From Nocardiopsis suaedae (GTDB taxonomy: Bacteria > Actinomycetota > Actinomycetes > Streptosporangiales > Streptosporangiaceae), in contig NZ_JAQFWP010000064.1 of NCBI RefSeq assembly GCF_027706745.1, positions 1 through 43,302 on the forward strand: DNA of 43,302 nucleotides. The letters run 5' to 3'. Positions 15,806 to 24,502 of the stretch are shown one piece after another. The notes under the pieces were generated by a model. It did not search any database, was not told where the DNA came from, and saw nothing but the letters and a program-made list of their open reading frames with translations. Every line of letters begins with the position of its first letter. Within the stretch, counting starts at the first letter, position 1. A program made the translations under genes and the position numbers.

Positions 15806-16002
15806 GGATCGGCGCCGACCGCGACCGGTGCATCGGGGCGGGGATGTGCGTCCTGACCGCCGCCGACCTATTCGACCAGGACGAGGAGGAGGGGCTGGTG
15901 CGGGTGCTGGACGGGGCGCCCGCCGCCGACCGGGAACGGGACGCGCTCCGGGCCGCCCGCCTGTGCCCGTCCGGCGCGCTGGCCGTCACCGACGGCGCCT
16001 GA
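15802..16002 (+). CDS. [3Fe-4S] ferredoxin paired with the P450
   Basis: 66 aa. Cluster ligands are C10 and C16 in CIGAGMC and C55 in LCPSGAL; a fourth cysteine is missing, as in the single-cluster 3Fe-4S ferredoxins that serve P450s. The gene starts at an ATG that overlaps the P450 stop (ATGA), a sign of coupled translation. It carries single electrons from a reductase to the P450 heme. Confidence 0.92.
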   Translation: MRIGADRDRCIGAGMCVLTAADLFDQDEEEGLVRVLDGAPAADRERDALRAARLCPSGALAVTDGA

Positions 16003-16062
16003 CCGGCCCCGCCCCGCGCCGCGTCCCGTGACGCGGCGCGGACCTCGGCGTACCGTCGGTTC

Positions 16063-16836
16063 ATGAGCAGCAACGACCGTGTCCTCGTGGAACGCTCCGG
16101 ACCGCACGCCACCATCACCATGAACCGGCCGGAACGCCGCAACGCCCTCTCCGAGGGGTTCATGGAGGAGCTGACCGCGGCCTTCGAAGAGGCCGCCGCC
16201 TCCGACGCGCTCGGCATCACCCTCGCCGCCAACGGCCCGGTGTTCTCCGCCGGGCACGACTTCGCCGACCTGGCCGGCGCCGACCACGCCGCGACCCGCC
16301 GCACCCTGCTCACCTGCGCCCGGCTCATGCGCACCGTGCAGTCGGTGCCCCAGGTCGTCCTCGCCCGCGTGCACGGGCTGGCCACCGCCGCCGGGTGCCA
16401 GCTCGTCGCCACCTGCGACCTGGCCGTGGCCGGGTACAGCGCCGGGTTCGCGGCCCCCGGCGGGAAGGGAGGCTGGTTCTGCCACACGCCGATGGTCGCC
16501 GTCTCCCGCAACGTGGGGCGCAAGCGGGCCGCGGAGATGGCGCTGACCGGCGACGTGATCGACGCGAGCACGGCCGCCGAATGGGGGCTGGTCAACCGCG
16601 CCGTCGCCGACGCCGAGCTGGAGGAGACCGCGCGCGACCTGCTGGAGCGCGCCACCCGCGGCTCCCCGCGCAGCAAGGCCCTGGGCAAGCAGGCGCTCTA
16701 CGCCCAGATGGAGCGGCCCGAGTCCGACGCCATGGCGTACGCGGTGGAGGTGATGGCGGCCGCCGCCCAGACCCCGGAGGCCCAGGAGGCGATGGCGGCG
16801 TTCCTGGACAAACGCACCCCCAAGTGGCCCGCCTGA
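16063..16836 (+). CDS. Crotonase-fold protein, ECHDC3-like, lacking the usual catalytic glutamates
   Basis: 257 aa. The crotonase oxyanion region FSAGHDF (61-67) and the helix GLATAAGCQLVATCDLAVA are clear. The first catalytic Glu of enoyl-CoA hydratase is replaced by Gln113 in AAGCQ. The second is absent: FAAPGGKGGWFCHTP replaces the usual PE motif. This pattern is that of ECHDC3-like proteins, whose reaction is not established. It begins 60 bp after the ferredoxin gene on the same strand, so it may be part of the P450 operon. A simple hydratase role is doubtful; thioester hydrolysis, isomerisation or binding are possible. Confidence 0.85.
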   Translation: MSSNDRVLVERSGPHATITMNRPERRNALSEGFMEELTAAFEEAAASDALGITLAANGPVFSAGHDFADLAGADHAATRRTLLTCARLMRTVQSVPQVVLARVHGLATAAGCQLVATCDLAVAGYSAGFAAPGGKGGWFCHTPMVAVSRNVGRKRAAEMALTGDVIDASTAAEWGLVNRAVADAELEETARDLLERATRGSPRSKALGKQALYAQMERPESDAMAYAVEVMAAAAQTPEAQEAMAAFLDKRTPKWPA

Positions 16837-16896
16837 CCGGCAGGTGATTCGCACCGCACAGGCGATCGCCGGGGCGAACGGCCGGTACGAGCACCC

Positions 16897-19386
16897 TCAC
16901 CCTCCTGCCAGGGAGGCGGCGATCGACGTCCGCCCCGCCCGCCGTGCGGGGAGCACGGCCGCCGCCATGGCCGCCAGGCCCGACCCGGCCACGACGAGGG
17001 CCAGTTGTCCGACCGGCACCGCCGGAACCGCGTCGGCGCGCATCGCGGTGATCACCGCCAGGCCGTACAGGCCGCCCACGGCCGCGCCCGTACACGCCCC
17101 GACCGCCCCCAGGACCAGGGCCTCGACCGTCAGCATCCGGCCGAGCTGGCGCCGGGTGACCCCCAGGGCGCGCAGCACGGCCGACTCCCGGGTCCGCTCC
17201 ACCACCGACAGGCTCATCGTGTTGGCGATCCCGATCAGGGAGACGACCACGGACAGGGCCAGCAGCCCTCCGACGATCATCACCAGGTTGGACAGCGCCT
17301 CCTCCAGCTGCCGCCGCGCGTCGTCGGTCCCGGTGATGGACACGGCCGGGTACTCCTCGGTCCCGGCCTCCACGGCGGCGCGGCCCTCCTCGGGGCTCAG
17401 GCCCGGGTCGGTGTTGATCATCAGGGCCCCGTAGCCGCGTTCACCGAACAGGGCGGTGAAGCCCTCCCCGGTCATGGAGAACGGCGGATAGGGCGAGGCC
17501 CGGACGACCGCGGCGACCTCCAGTTCGGCGGTCCGCCCGTCCCCGGTGGCCACGCCCACCGTGTCGCCCACGCCGATGCCGAACTCCTCGGCCCGGTCGG
17601 GGGTGACGGCGATCTGTCCGGGCCCCATCGCGTCCGGGCGGGCGCCCTCGACGACCACCGGCTCCTCGAACGGGCCGCCGGGGACCACGCTCGCCAACCC
17701 GGCCTCCTTCCCGTCCAGCTCGACCACCGCCTCGCGCTGTGCGCCGATCTCGGCGACGCCGTCGGTTCCCCGGAGCCGCTCGACCACCCCGGGCGGGATC
17801 TGCGCCTGCTCCGCCGTCCCGGGCGCCGTCACCATGAAGTCGACCGGGAGCGCCTGCTCCACGCCCTTGTTCACCGACGCCTCGAAGCTCTCCGCGGCCA
17901 CCGAGACACCGGACATCAGGGTCACCCCGACGGCCAGAGCGATCGCGGTGGTCGCCGCCCGCCGCGGGGCGCGGCGGGCATTGGCCACCGCGAGGCGCCC
18001 GGGGGTGCCGAACAGCCGTCGCGGCAGGAAGCCGACGACCAGGACGGCCGGACCCACGAGCATCGGCCCCAGGGCCACCAGTCCCAGGAAGAAGAGCATG
18101 CCGCCGACCACGACGGTGCTCAGCGCCGCGGCCCCCGGCCCCAGGGCCGGCACGGCCGCCGCCGAGGCGCCGGCGCCCGCCGCGGCCGCCAGCAGGCCCA
18201 GCACTCCGCGCACCGACCCGAACCGCCCGCCTTCGCGCTCCCGGGTGCTGTTCAGCGCGGCGACCGGGGGCACACGGGTGGCGGCGTGCGCGGGAACGGC
18301 CGCGGCGCCGACGGTGACCGCGACCCCGGCGGCCAGGCCGACGGCGATGGTCAGCGGCGTGACCGCGACGACGGAGTAGGGGATGTCGCTGCCGAAGGCC
18401 CTGAGGACGGGGACGGCCGCGTACCCGGCGGCGACGCCGAGGGCCGCCCCCACCACCGAGGCGGCGGCCCCCAGGGCGGCGGACTCGGCGAGCACGCTGC
18501 CGAACACCTGGGAGCGGGCGGCCCCCACGCACCGGAGGAGGGCCAGCTCGCGCTTGCGCTGGGCCACCAGGATGCTGAACGTGTTGAAGATGACCAGCCC
18601 GGAGACCAGCAGGGAGACGAGGCCGAGCATCGCGAGCCCGGCGCTGAGCAGGGCCGGGTCCACACCGCTCCCCGCCGCCTTGGCGTCGGCCCACTGCCTG
18701 CCGGTCAGGACCTCCTCGCCTCCCCCGCCCATGGCCGCGGCCACGTCGGCGCGCAGGTCCTCGGGGGCGGGGCCGGACGAGGTGATGTAGATGCCCGCGT
18801 AGTCCGCCTCCCCGGTGACCGCCTTCGCGGTCGGGAGCGTGAAGACCGCCGCCCCGCGCAGGGCCATGGAGCCCTCGCCCCGGGTGTCGACCAGCCCGGT
18901 CACCGTCATTTCGCGCGGCCGCCCCTGGGCGTCGAGCACGCCGACCGTGTCGCCGACGCCCGCGCCCGCGTCGTCGGCGGTCGACGCGGCCAGCGCGACT
19001 TCGTGGTCGGCCTCGGGGGCGCTGCCCTCCACCGTGGAGGTGCGCAGGGTGACCGAGGCGGCCACGGGCTTCTGGCTCAGGGGGCGGCCGTCCGCGCCGA
19101 GCAGGGTCGCCTGCCCCTCCACGACCCCTTGGGCGCGCTCCACCCCGTCGAGCGCGGCCAGGTCGTCGACGGTCTCCTGCGGCAGCTTGCGCAGGCCGCT
19201 GGAGGTGAGCACCGCCACGTCCACGTCGGCCGTGTTGGCGGTGACGGTCCGTTCCGCGTCCGCGCGGAGGGTGCCGCCGAGGACGAGGGTTCCAACGGTG
19301 AAGGCCGCCCCGACCACGGTGGCCAGGGCGGCCATCGCCAACCGCGCCTTGTGGGCACGGAGCCCGGCGAGCGTCGTCCTCCACAC
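16897..19386 (-). CDS. ABC transporter permease, FtsX/MacB-like, two FtsX domains
   Basis: 829 aa. Layout: a TM helix at about 15-38 after the MWRTTLAGLRAHKARL start; a periplasmic-type domain; an FtsX core of three helices (about 265-375); a further pair of helices and a second start-like segment ANARRAPRRAATTAIALAVGV; a second extracellular domain; and a C-terminal FtsX core (about 690-820) with SVVERTRESAVLRALGVTRRQLGRML. This is the full-length duplicated permease seen in actinomycetes, usually beside a LolD-like ATPase. No ATPase gene is adjacent here. GTG at 19386 has GGAGGGG upstream. Likely exports lipids or peptides, or acts on the envelope. Confidence 0.9.
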   Translation of the reverse strand: MWRTTLAGLRAHKARLAMAALATVVGAAFTVGTLVLGGTLRADAERTVTANTADVDVAVLTSSGLRKLPQETVDDLAALDGVERAQGVVEGQATLLGADGRPLSQKPVAASVTLRTSTVEGSAPEADHEVALAASTADDAGAGVGDTVGVLDAQGRPREMTVTGLVDTRGEGSMALRGAAVFTLPTAKAVTGEADYAGIYITSSGPAPEDLRADVAAAMGGGGEEVLTGRQWADAKAAGSGVDPALLSAGLAMLGLVSLLVSGLVIFNTFSILVAQRKRELALLRCVGAARSQVFGSVLAESAALGAAASVVGAALGVAAGYAAVPVLRAFGSDIPYSVVAVTPLTIAVGLAAGVAVTVGAAAVPAHAATRVPPVAALNSTREREGGRFGSVRGVLGLLAAAAGAGASAAAVPALGPGAAALSTVVVGGMLFFLGLVALGPMLVGPAVLVVGFLPRRLFGTPGRLAVANARRAPRRAATTAIALAVGVTLMSGVSVAAESFEASVNKGVEQALPVDFMVTAPGTAEQAQIPPGVVERLRGTDGVAEIGAQREAVVELDGKEAGLASVVPGGPFEEPVVVEGARPDAMGPGQIAVTPDRAEEFGIGVGDTVGVATGDGRTAELEVAAVVRASPYPPFSMTGEGFTALFGERGYGALMINTDPGLSPEEGRAAVEAGTEEYPAVSITGTDDARRQLEEALSNLVMIVGGLLALSVVVSLIGIANTMSLSVVERTRESAVLRALGVTRRQLGRMLTVEALVLGAVGACTGAAVGGLYGLAVITAMRADAVPAVPVGQLALVVAGSGLAAMAAAVLPARRAGRTSIAASLAGG

Positions 19387-19484
19387 TGGTCGTCACCCCT
19401 CCGGCATCGCTTGGAGCGCGGGGCGCGATACGCCGCCGCCTCGGACACGGCCGTGACGGTAGCCGGGCGGTCACTCCGCAGGGA

Positions 19485-19500
19485 TCGGCCGATCGGCCGA
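19485..19500. promoter_or_regulatory. Perfect 16-bp palindrome upstream of the ABC permease
   Basis: TCGGCCGATCGGCCGA reads the same on both strands. It lies 99 bp upstream of the permease start codon and 95 bp past the end of the upstream membrane-protein gene. Operator for the permease or a small terminator stem are both possible. Confidence 0.45.
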
Positions 19501-19595
19501 GAGGCTCCGGGGCGTGGGCGCCGCGGGCGGGGCGGGCCAAGTGTGGGGCGCGGCTTCGGCGGGTGGCCGGATGCGGACGAGGGGCGGGGGCGGGC

Positions 19596-20849
19596 TCAGC
19601 CCTGGCGGGCCGGGTGGGCCCCCCGGTCGGGGACGAGGTCGGCGCCGCGGTCGGCGAGCCACCCCAGGGCGCGTTCCAGCGGTCCCCGGCCCAGCAGCAG
19701 CTTCCACACCGTGCACAGCACCAGCGCCGCCACCACGAAGGCCTCCCACCGGAACGGAGCGGTGTCCTGGAAGGACATGCCGCCGAGCGCCATGACCACG
19801 ATGTGCCCGGCGTAGACCGTCAGCGCCATGGCCCCGGCCGCCGACAGCGGGTACAGCGGCACCCGCGCGTGCTCGGCCGCGTACAGGCAGGCCACCAGTA
19901 CCAGCAGGGACGTGCCGATCGCGCCGACGGCCTCGTAGCTGGTGCCGCTGTGCGGGCTGGCGATGAGCAGCCACAGCGGGGAGTCCGTCGGGACCTGCCC
20001 GTGCATGTTGCCCAGCTCCCCGACGACCCAGTCGCGCATCGGCGCCAGCCCGGCGGCGTCCAGGCCGGTGGCACCCCAGGTCGACGCCGCGAGGTCGGCC
20101 GCCAGGCGGTCGATCCCGCCCAGGGGGTACAGCAGCAGCCAGGACCCGCCGTAGCCGAGCAGGGCGAGTGCGGCCCCGGTGCCCAGCATGCCCAGGCGCA
20201 CCCGGGCCGCGTTCAGGTCCAGCCGTCCGACCGCCATGCCCGCCACCACGAACGCCATGAACGTGAACGCCGGGTAGTAGCCGGTGAGGAGGAGGTCGGT
20301 GATGCCGCCGATGGAGTTCTCCCGGAACCCCTGGTCGCCCATGGCCGAGCGGATCAGGAACGATGCCTGCGGCCCGATGAGGGCGACCGCCGCCGCCGTG
20401 CAGCCCAGCGCGACCGGGCCCAGGGTGAGCAGCGGCAGGGCCAGCACGAAGAACCCGGCGTAGTAGGCGAGGATCACCGCGACCGGCGCGTCGAGCACGT
20501 CCAGGGCCATCCCGAGCAGGGCCAGCACCACCGCGCGCACCAGGATGCGCGCCACGGGGCGCTGCAGCGCCAGGCCGGGGAGGGGCTGCGACCTGCCGGT
20601 CATCAGCGCCAGGGAGACCCCGGCGAGGAAGGCGAACAGCGCCGAGGACCGGCCGCGGGTCAGCCCGTGGAAGGCCTCGGCCGCCTCATCGCCCGCGAGC
20701 CCGGCGACGCCGAGCGAACCGACGCCGAGGTGCACGGTGAGCATGCCGAAGACGGCGAGGGCGCGCGCGGCGTCGATCCCGGCGATGCGCTCGCGCGCCG
20801 CGGGCGCCGCCGACCCGTCGGGGAGGCGGGGGTCCTGGGGCGGAGTCAC
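19596..20849 (-). CDS. Multi-spanning membrane protein, DUF418 / HGSNAT-like acyltransferase family
   Basis: About 417 aa from the GTG at 20849; an upstream in-frame GTG at 20858 is also possible. The opening ERIAGIDAARALAVFGMLTVHLG and the following RSSALFAFLAGVSLALM are the signature of the heparan-alpha-glucosaminide N-acetyltransferase-like / DUF418 membrane families. Around ten hydrophobic helices are visible, including a C-terminal DUF418-like pair (ALTVYAGHIVVMALGG and VLCTVWKLLLGRGPLE). It probably transfers an acyl group to an envelope or extracytoplasmic acceptor, but no substrate can be read. It stands alone between two terminator-like structures. Confidence 0.75.
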   Translation of the reverse strand: MTPPQDPRLPDGSAAPAARERIAGIDAARALAVFGMLTVHLGVGSLGVAGLAGDEAAEAFHGLTRGRSSALFAFLAGVSLALMTGRSQPLPGLALQRPVARILVRAVVLALLGMALDVLDAPVAVILAYYAGFFVLALPLLTLGPVALGCTAAAVALIGPQASFLIRSAMGDQGFRENSIGGITDLLLTGYYPAFTFMAFVVAGMAVGRLDLNAARVRLGMLGTGAALALLGYGGSWLLLYPLGGIDRLAADLAASTWGATGLDAAGLAPMRDWVVGELGNMHGQVPTDSPLWLLIASPHSGTSYEAVGAIGTSLLVLVACLYAAEHARVPLYPLSAAGAMALTVYAGHIVVMALGGMSFQDTAPFRWEAFVVAALVLCTVWKLLLGRGPLERALGWLADRGADLVPDRGAHPARQG

Positions 20850-20937
20850 GACGCCCACCTTAGGAGGTATTGCGGTGTTTTGGGGCGGCCCGCGGGGGCC
20901 GGTTTCGGGGCCTGCGCTGGAGTCGCGGCCCCCACCG

Positions 20938-20971
20938 GCCGGGGGCGGCACGGCGCCGCCCCGCCCCCGGC
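20938..20971 (-). terminator. GC hairpin after the acetoacetyl-CoA synthetase gene
   Basis: GCCGGGGGCGG (20938-20948) pairs perfectly with CCGCCCCCGGC (20961-20971), an 11-bp stem with 12-nt loop. It starts 9 bp past the synthetase stop codon on the minus strand. Confidence 0.7.
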
Positions 20972-20980
20972 AGCCGCCGC

Positions 20981-22951
20981 TCAGTCCCCGCCGCGCGCGA
21001 GCGTCGAGAAGTAGTCCAGCGCCTCAGGGTTGGCCAGGGAGTCTCGGCTGGCCACCTTCTCGGCGGGCTCGCCCATCAGGATGCGCTTGACCGGGACCTC
21101 CAGCACCTTGCCCGAGAGGGTGCGCGGCACCTGGGCGATGGCCCGCACCGAGTCCGGGACGTGCCGGGGCGAGCAGTCCTCGCGGATGCGGCGCGCGATG
21201 GCCTTGGTGAGCGCCTCGCCCAGGTCGGCGCCCTCGCGCAGGACGGTGAACAGTTCGATGCGCGAGCTCCCGTCCTCCTGGGGCACGTCCACCACGAGCG
21301 CGTCGACGACCTCGTCCAGGGACAGCACCGCCCGGTAGATCTCGCTGGTGCCCATCCGCACCCCGCCCCGGTTGATGGTGGAGTCGGAGCGGCCGTAGAT
21401 GACGGCGGTGCCGCGGTCGGTGATGGAGATCCAGTCGCCGTGCCGCCACACCCCCGGGTACATGGAGAAGTAGCTGTCGCGCAGGCGCTCCCCGTCGTCG
21501 TCGCCCCAGAAGTACAGGGGCATGGACGGCGCGGGCTCGGTGACCACCAGCTCGCCGACGTCGCCGACGAGCTCCTTGCCCTCGGGGTCCCAGGAGGCCA
21601 CGGCCATTCCCAGGGACCGGGCCTGGATCTCCCCCTCGTACACCGGAAGGGTGGGCACGCCGCCGACCAGGCAGCTGCAGATGTCGGTGCCGCCGCTGGT
21701 GGAGAAGAGCCACAGCCCGTCGCCGAACTCGCGGTAGCACCAGTCGAACCCCTCGGGGCTGAGCGGCGACCCGGTGGAGCCGATGGCGTGCAGCGCCGAC
21801 AGGTCCCGCCCCTCCGTGGGGTGGATGTCGGCCTTCATGCAGGTGGAAAGGTATCCGGCGCTGGTGCCGAAGACGGTGACCCCGGCGCGTTCGGCCAGGT
21901 CCCACAGGGTCCCTAGGTCGGGGTGGCCGGGGTTGCCGTCGAACAGCACGATGGAGGCCCGGGTGAGCAGCACGCTCACCAGGAAGTTCCACATCATCCA
22001 CCCGGTGGTGGTGAACCAGAACACCCGGTCGGTCTCCTGGGCGTCCAGGTGCAGGTGGAGATTCTTGAGCTGCTCCAGCAGGATGCCGCCGTGGCCCTGC
22101 ACGATGGCCTTGGGCAGCCCGGTCGTCCCGGAGGAGTAGAGCACCCACAGCGGGTGGTCGAAGGGGAGCCGCTCGAACTCCAGCTCGGCGCCCTCCCCGG
22201 CGCGCTCCAGCGCCTCCCAGGCCAGGGCGTCCTCGGGCACCTCGTCGCCCAGGTAGGGCAGCACGACGGTGTGCTCCAGGCCGGGCAGCTGGGCGCGGAG
22301 CTCGCGCACCGTTCCGGTGCGGTCGAAGTCCTTGCCGCCGTAGCGGTAGCCGTCGACGGTCAGCAGCACCTTCGGCTCGATCTGGGCGAAGCGGTCGATC
22401 ACGCTGCGCACGCCGAAGTCGGGCGAGCAGGAGGACCAGACCGCGCCGATGGAGGCGCAGGCGTAGAACGCGGCGGCCGTCTCGGCGATGTTGGGCAGGT
22501 AGGCGGCGACCCGGTCGCCGGGGCCCACACCGAGGCGGCGCAGCCCGGCCGCGATGGCGGCGGTGCGGCGCTTGAGCTCGCCCCAGGTCCACTCGCCCAG
22601 GACGCGCAGCTCGGAGGCGTGGCGGATGGCCACGGCGTCGTCGTCGCGGTCGGCGAAGACGTGCTCGGCGTAGTTGAGGCGGGTGCCGGGGAACCAGCGC
22701 GCTCCGGGCATGGCCCGCTCGGCGAGGACCTCGGTGGGCGGGGTCGAGGAGCGGACGCCGTAGTAGTCCCAGATCGCCGACCAGAACCCGTCGAGGTCGG
22801 TGGTGGACCAGCGCCAGAGGGAGTCGTAGTCGCCCTCGTCGACGGCCGCCCCCCGCTCCTCGCGCGCCCAGCGGGCGAACGCGGTGATGTTGGCCCGTTC
22901 CCGCCGTTCGGTGTCGGGGGTCCAGAGCACGGGGGGTGGTGGCTGCGTCAT
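20981..22951 (-). CDS. Acetoacetyl-CoA synthetase
   Basis: 656 aa member of the adenylate-forming acyl-CoA synthetase family, acetoacetate-CoA ligase branch: ATP + acetoacetate + CoA to acetoacetyl-CoA. The AMP-binding motif YSSGTTGLPK is at 272-281. Other branch features are the ACS N-terminal lid (FPGTRLNYAEHVF), FWFTTTGWMMWN, the GGTDICSCLVGG active-site stretch, YGRSDSTINRGGVRMGTSEIYR hinge region, and the C-terminal catalytic lysine in TLSGKVLEVP. ATG at 22951 follows GGAGGG at a good distance; the reading frame extends further but without family similarity. Role: reuse of acetoacetate for lipid or polyhydroxyalkanoate metabolism. Confidence 0.93.
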   Translation of the reverse strand: MTQPPPPVLWTPDTERRERANITAFARWAREERGAAVDEGDYDSLWRWSTTDLDGFWSAIWDYYGVRSSTPPTEVLAERAMPGARWFPGTRLNYAEHVFADRDDDAVAIRHASELRVLGEWTWGELKRRTAAIAAGLRRLGVGPGDRVAAYLPNIAETAAAFYACASIGAVWSSCSPDFGVRSVIDRFAQIEPKVLLTVDGYRYGGKDFDRTGTVRELRAQLPGLEHTVVLPYLGDEVPEDALAWEALERAGEGAELEFERLPFDHPLWVLYSSGTTGLPKAIVQGHGGILLEQLKNLHLHLDAQETDRVFWFTTTGWMMWNFLVSVLLTRASIVLFDGNPGHPDLGTLWDLAERAGVTVFGTSAGYLSTCMKADIHPTEGRDLSALHAIGSTGSPLSPEGFDWCYREFGDGLWLFSTSGGTDICSCLVGGVPTLPVYEGEIQARSLGMAVASWDPEGKELVGDVGELVVTEPAPSMPLYFWGDDDGERLRDSYFSMYPGVWRHGDWISITDRGTAVIYGRSDSTINRGGVRMGTSEIYRAVLSLDEVVDALVVDVPQEDGSSRIELFTVLREGADLGEALTKAIARRIREDCSPRHVPDSVRAIAQVPRTLSGKVLEVPVKRILMGEPAEKVASRDSLANPEALDYFSTLARGGD

Positions 22952-23233
22952 TGCTGGCGCCCTCCTCATGTAACGCAGGCGAGCGGTCGGCCGCGCCCGC
23001 CGGTCAGGCGGGGCCGCCGCTGTGATGTGACGCCCATCTAACAACACGGTCGGAGTGTCGCGCATCACGGGGGTCGGTGAGCCCGGCTGGCGAAGCGCAG
23101 GTGGGCGGGGTGCCCGAGGGTGTCCCGCCGCGACACAGCCTGACGGCGGGACGGCACGGGCGCCATGGAGGCGCGGCACACAGTACGGCGGAGGACGGTG
23201 GCGCGGCGGGCCACGGGGTGGGGAGAGCCCCGA

Positions 23234-23776
23234 CTACATGTAGCGCTCCAGGCTGCGCGTCCGCACAGCCCAAGGCAGAGAGGGCACGCCGACGAAGTCC
23301 CCCATCGGCCCCTCGGCGATCTCCGTGTACTCCTCCTGCTCAGGAGCGCTGTACAGGGTCCACAGGTCACCGCTCTGCCGAACGATCAGATAGCAGGGAA
23401 CGCCCAGCTGCGCATACAGGTCCTTCTTCGACACCTCGTCGGTGATCCGGGATGACGGGGATACGACCTCGGCGACGAGCAGAACCTTGTCTCCTGGGCG
23501 CATTCCCGAGGCGGGAAGCCGCGTTCCCTCCTCGAAGACCGCCACGTCCGGCCTGAGTTCGTCATCGCACCCTGGGAACCGCACGGAGGCATCCATCGTG
23601 GCGGGGTAGCCGTTGTGCCTCGACTGCAGCAGAATGTCCAGCTGGATCTCCTGGTGCAGCTGGCTCGGAGACGGCGAAATGATGATCTCCCCGTTGATGA
23701 TCTCGTAGCGAACCTCATGCTGATCAAGCAGACCGGCGACTTTGGACTGCCCTCTCAGCTCGTCGGAGACCGTCAT
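23234..23776 (-). CDS. Uma2-family (DUF820) restriction-endonuclease-like protein
   Basis: 180 aa from the ATG at 23776 (GAGGGAG eight bases upstream); a GTG nine bases earlier is less well placed. The PD-(D/E)XK-type core is visible: D77 in ELRPDVAVF, E103 in VAEVVSPSS and a lysine at 117/118 in DEVSKKDLYAQLGVPCYLIV. Family members occur in many copies in actinomycetes and cyanobacteria and their function is unproven. Codon use is less GC-biased than in neighbours, suggesting a history of transfer. It is isolated, with no partner gene that would indicate a defence or transposition system. Confidence 0.85.
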   Translation of the reverse strand: MTVSDELRGQSKVAGLLDQHEVRYEIINGEIIISPSPSQLHQEIQLDILLQSRHNGYPATMDASVRFPGCDDELRPDVAVFEEGTRLPASGMRPGDKVLLVAEVVSPSSRITDEVSKKDLYAQLGVPCYLIVRQSGDLWTLYSAPEQEEYTEIAEGPMGDFVGVPSLPWAVRTRSLERYM

Positions 23777-23797
23777 CTCGCCCACTCCCTCGAAGCG

Positions 23798-24502
23798 TCA
23801 TGTACGAGCGCCGCGGCTACCCACCGTCGTCATCCATGCTAGCCCGAGGGCCTGTGCCTTGGTGGCGAACTCTTCAGGCGCCAGCTCCGCCATGCCCTCG
23901 GGCAATGCCCCCAGCAGCGGCGCCCCGGCCTCCTTCGGGAGGTCTCCGAGGTTGCACCGCTCGGCCAGGCCCGGCCGTCGGGGCCAGCTGCCGATCACCA
24001 CCCCCGCGCACATGATCCGGCGGGCGCGCAGCGCCTCGGCCGTCAACGCCGTCTCGTTGAGCGTTCCCAGGCCCGCGCGCGCGACCAGCAGGACCGGGGC
24101 CGCCAGGGCCGCGGCCACGTCGGCCAGGCTCGACCCCTGCTCGTCGAAGCGCACCAGCAGCCCGCCCGCACCTTCGACGAGCACCAGGTCGTGCCCCTCG
24201 TCGACCAGCTCCACGGCGGCCCGCGCCGCCCGCTCGGCGGGCAGCCCCTCCATCCCGGCCCGGCGGGCGGCGGTGGCCGGGGCCAGCGGGTCGGGGTAGC
24301 GGACCAGCTCCCGAACCGTCGTCCCCGGGGCCAGGCGGGCGACCTCGTCCGCGTCCCCGGGCTCACCCGGCCGCACCCCGGTCTGCGCGGGTTTGAGCAC
24401 GGCGACCCGCCGTCCGGCCCTTACGGCGAGGGCCGCGAGCGCGGCCGTGCACACGGTCTTGCCCACCCCGGTTCCGGTCCCGGCGACCGCCATCACCGTC
24501 AC
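23798..24502 (-). CDS. bioD: Dethiobiotin synthetase
   Basis: 234 aa ATP-dependent enzyme converting 7,8-diaminopelargonate and CO2 to dethiobiotin. Walker-type loop GTGTGVGKT (8-16), KPAQTG (37-42) and VEGAGGLLV in the middle are diagnostic. I take the GTG at 24502, which overlaps the bioA stop codon (GTGA) and fits translational coupling; an ATG three codons later is the alternative. It is last in the bioA-bioD operon, divergent from bioF. bioB is not in the window. Confidence 0.92.
   Translation of the reverse strand: MTVMAVAGTGTGVGKTVCTAALAALAVRAGRRVAVLKPAQTGVRPGEPGDADEVARLAPGTTVRELVRYPDPLAPATAARRAGMEGLPAERAARAAVELVDEGHDLVLVEGAGGLLVRFDEQGSSLADVAAALAAPVLLVARAGLGTLNETALTAEALRARRIMCAGVVIGSWPRRPGLAERCNLGDLPKEAGAPLLGALPEGMAELAPEEFATKAQALGLAWMTTVGSRGART

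Noticed and set aside
14591-16836. P450 and ferredoxin as part of a secondary-metabolite cluster
   Set aside because: No polyketide, peptide, terpene or other core biosynthetic gene in the window.
23234-23776. Uma2-type gene as part of a defence island
   Set aside because: Neighbours are housekeeping genes (biotin, acetoacetyl-CoA synthetase); no restriction, toxin-antitoxin or CRISPR component.
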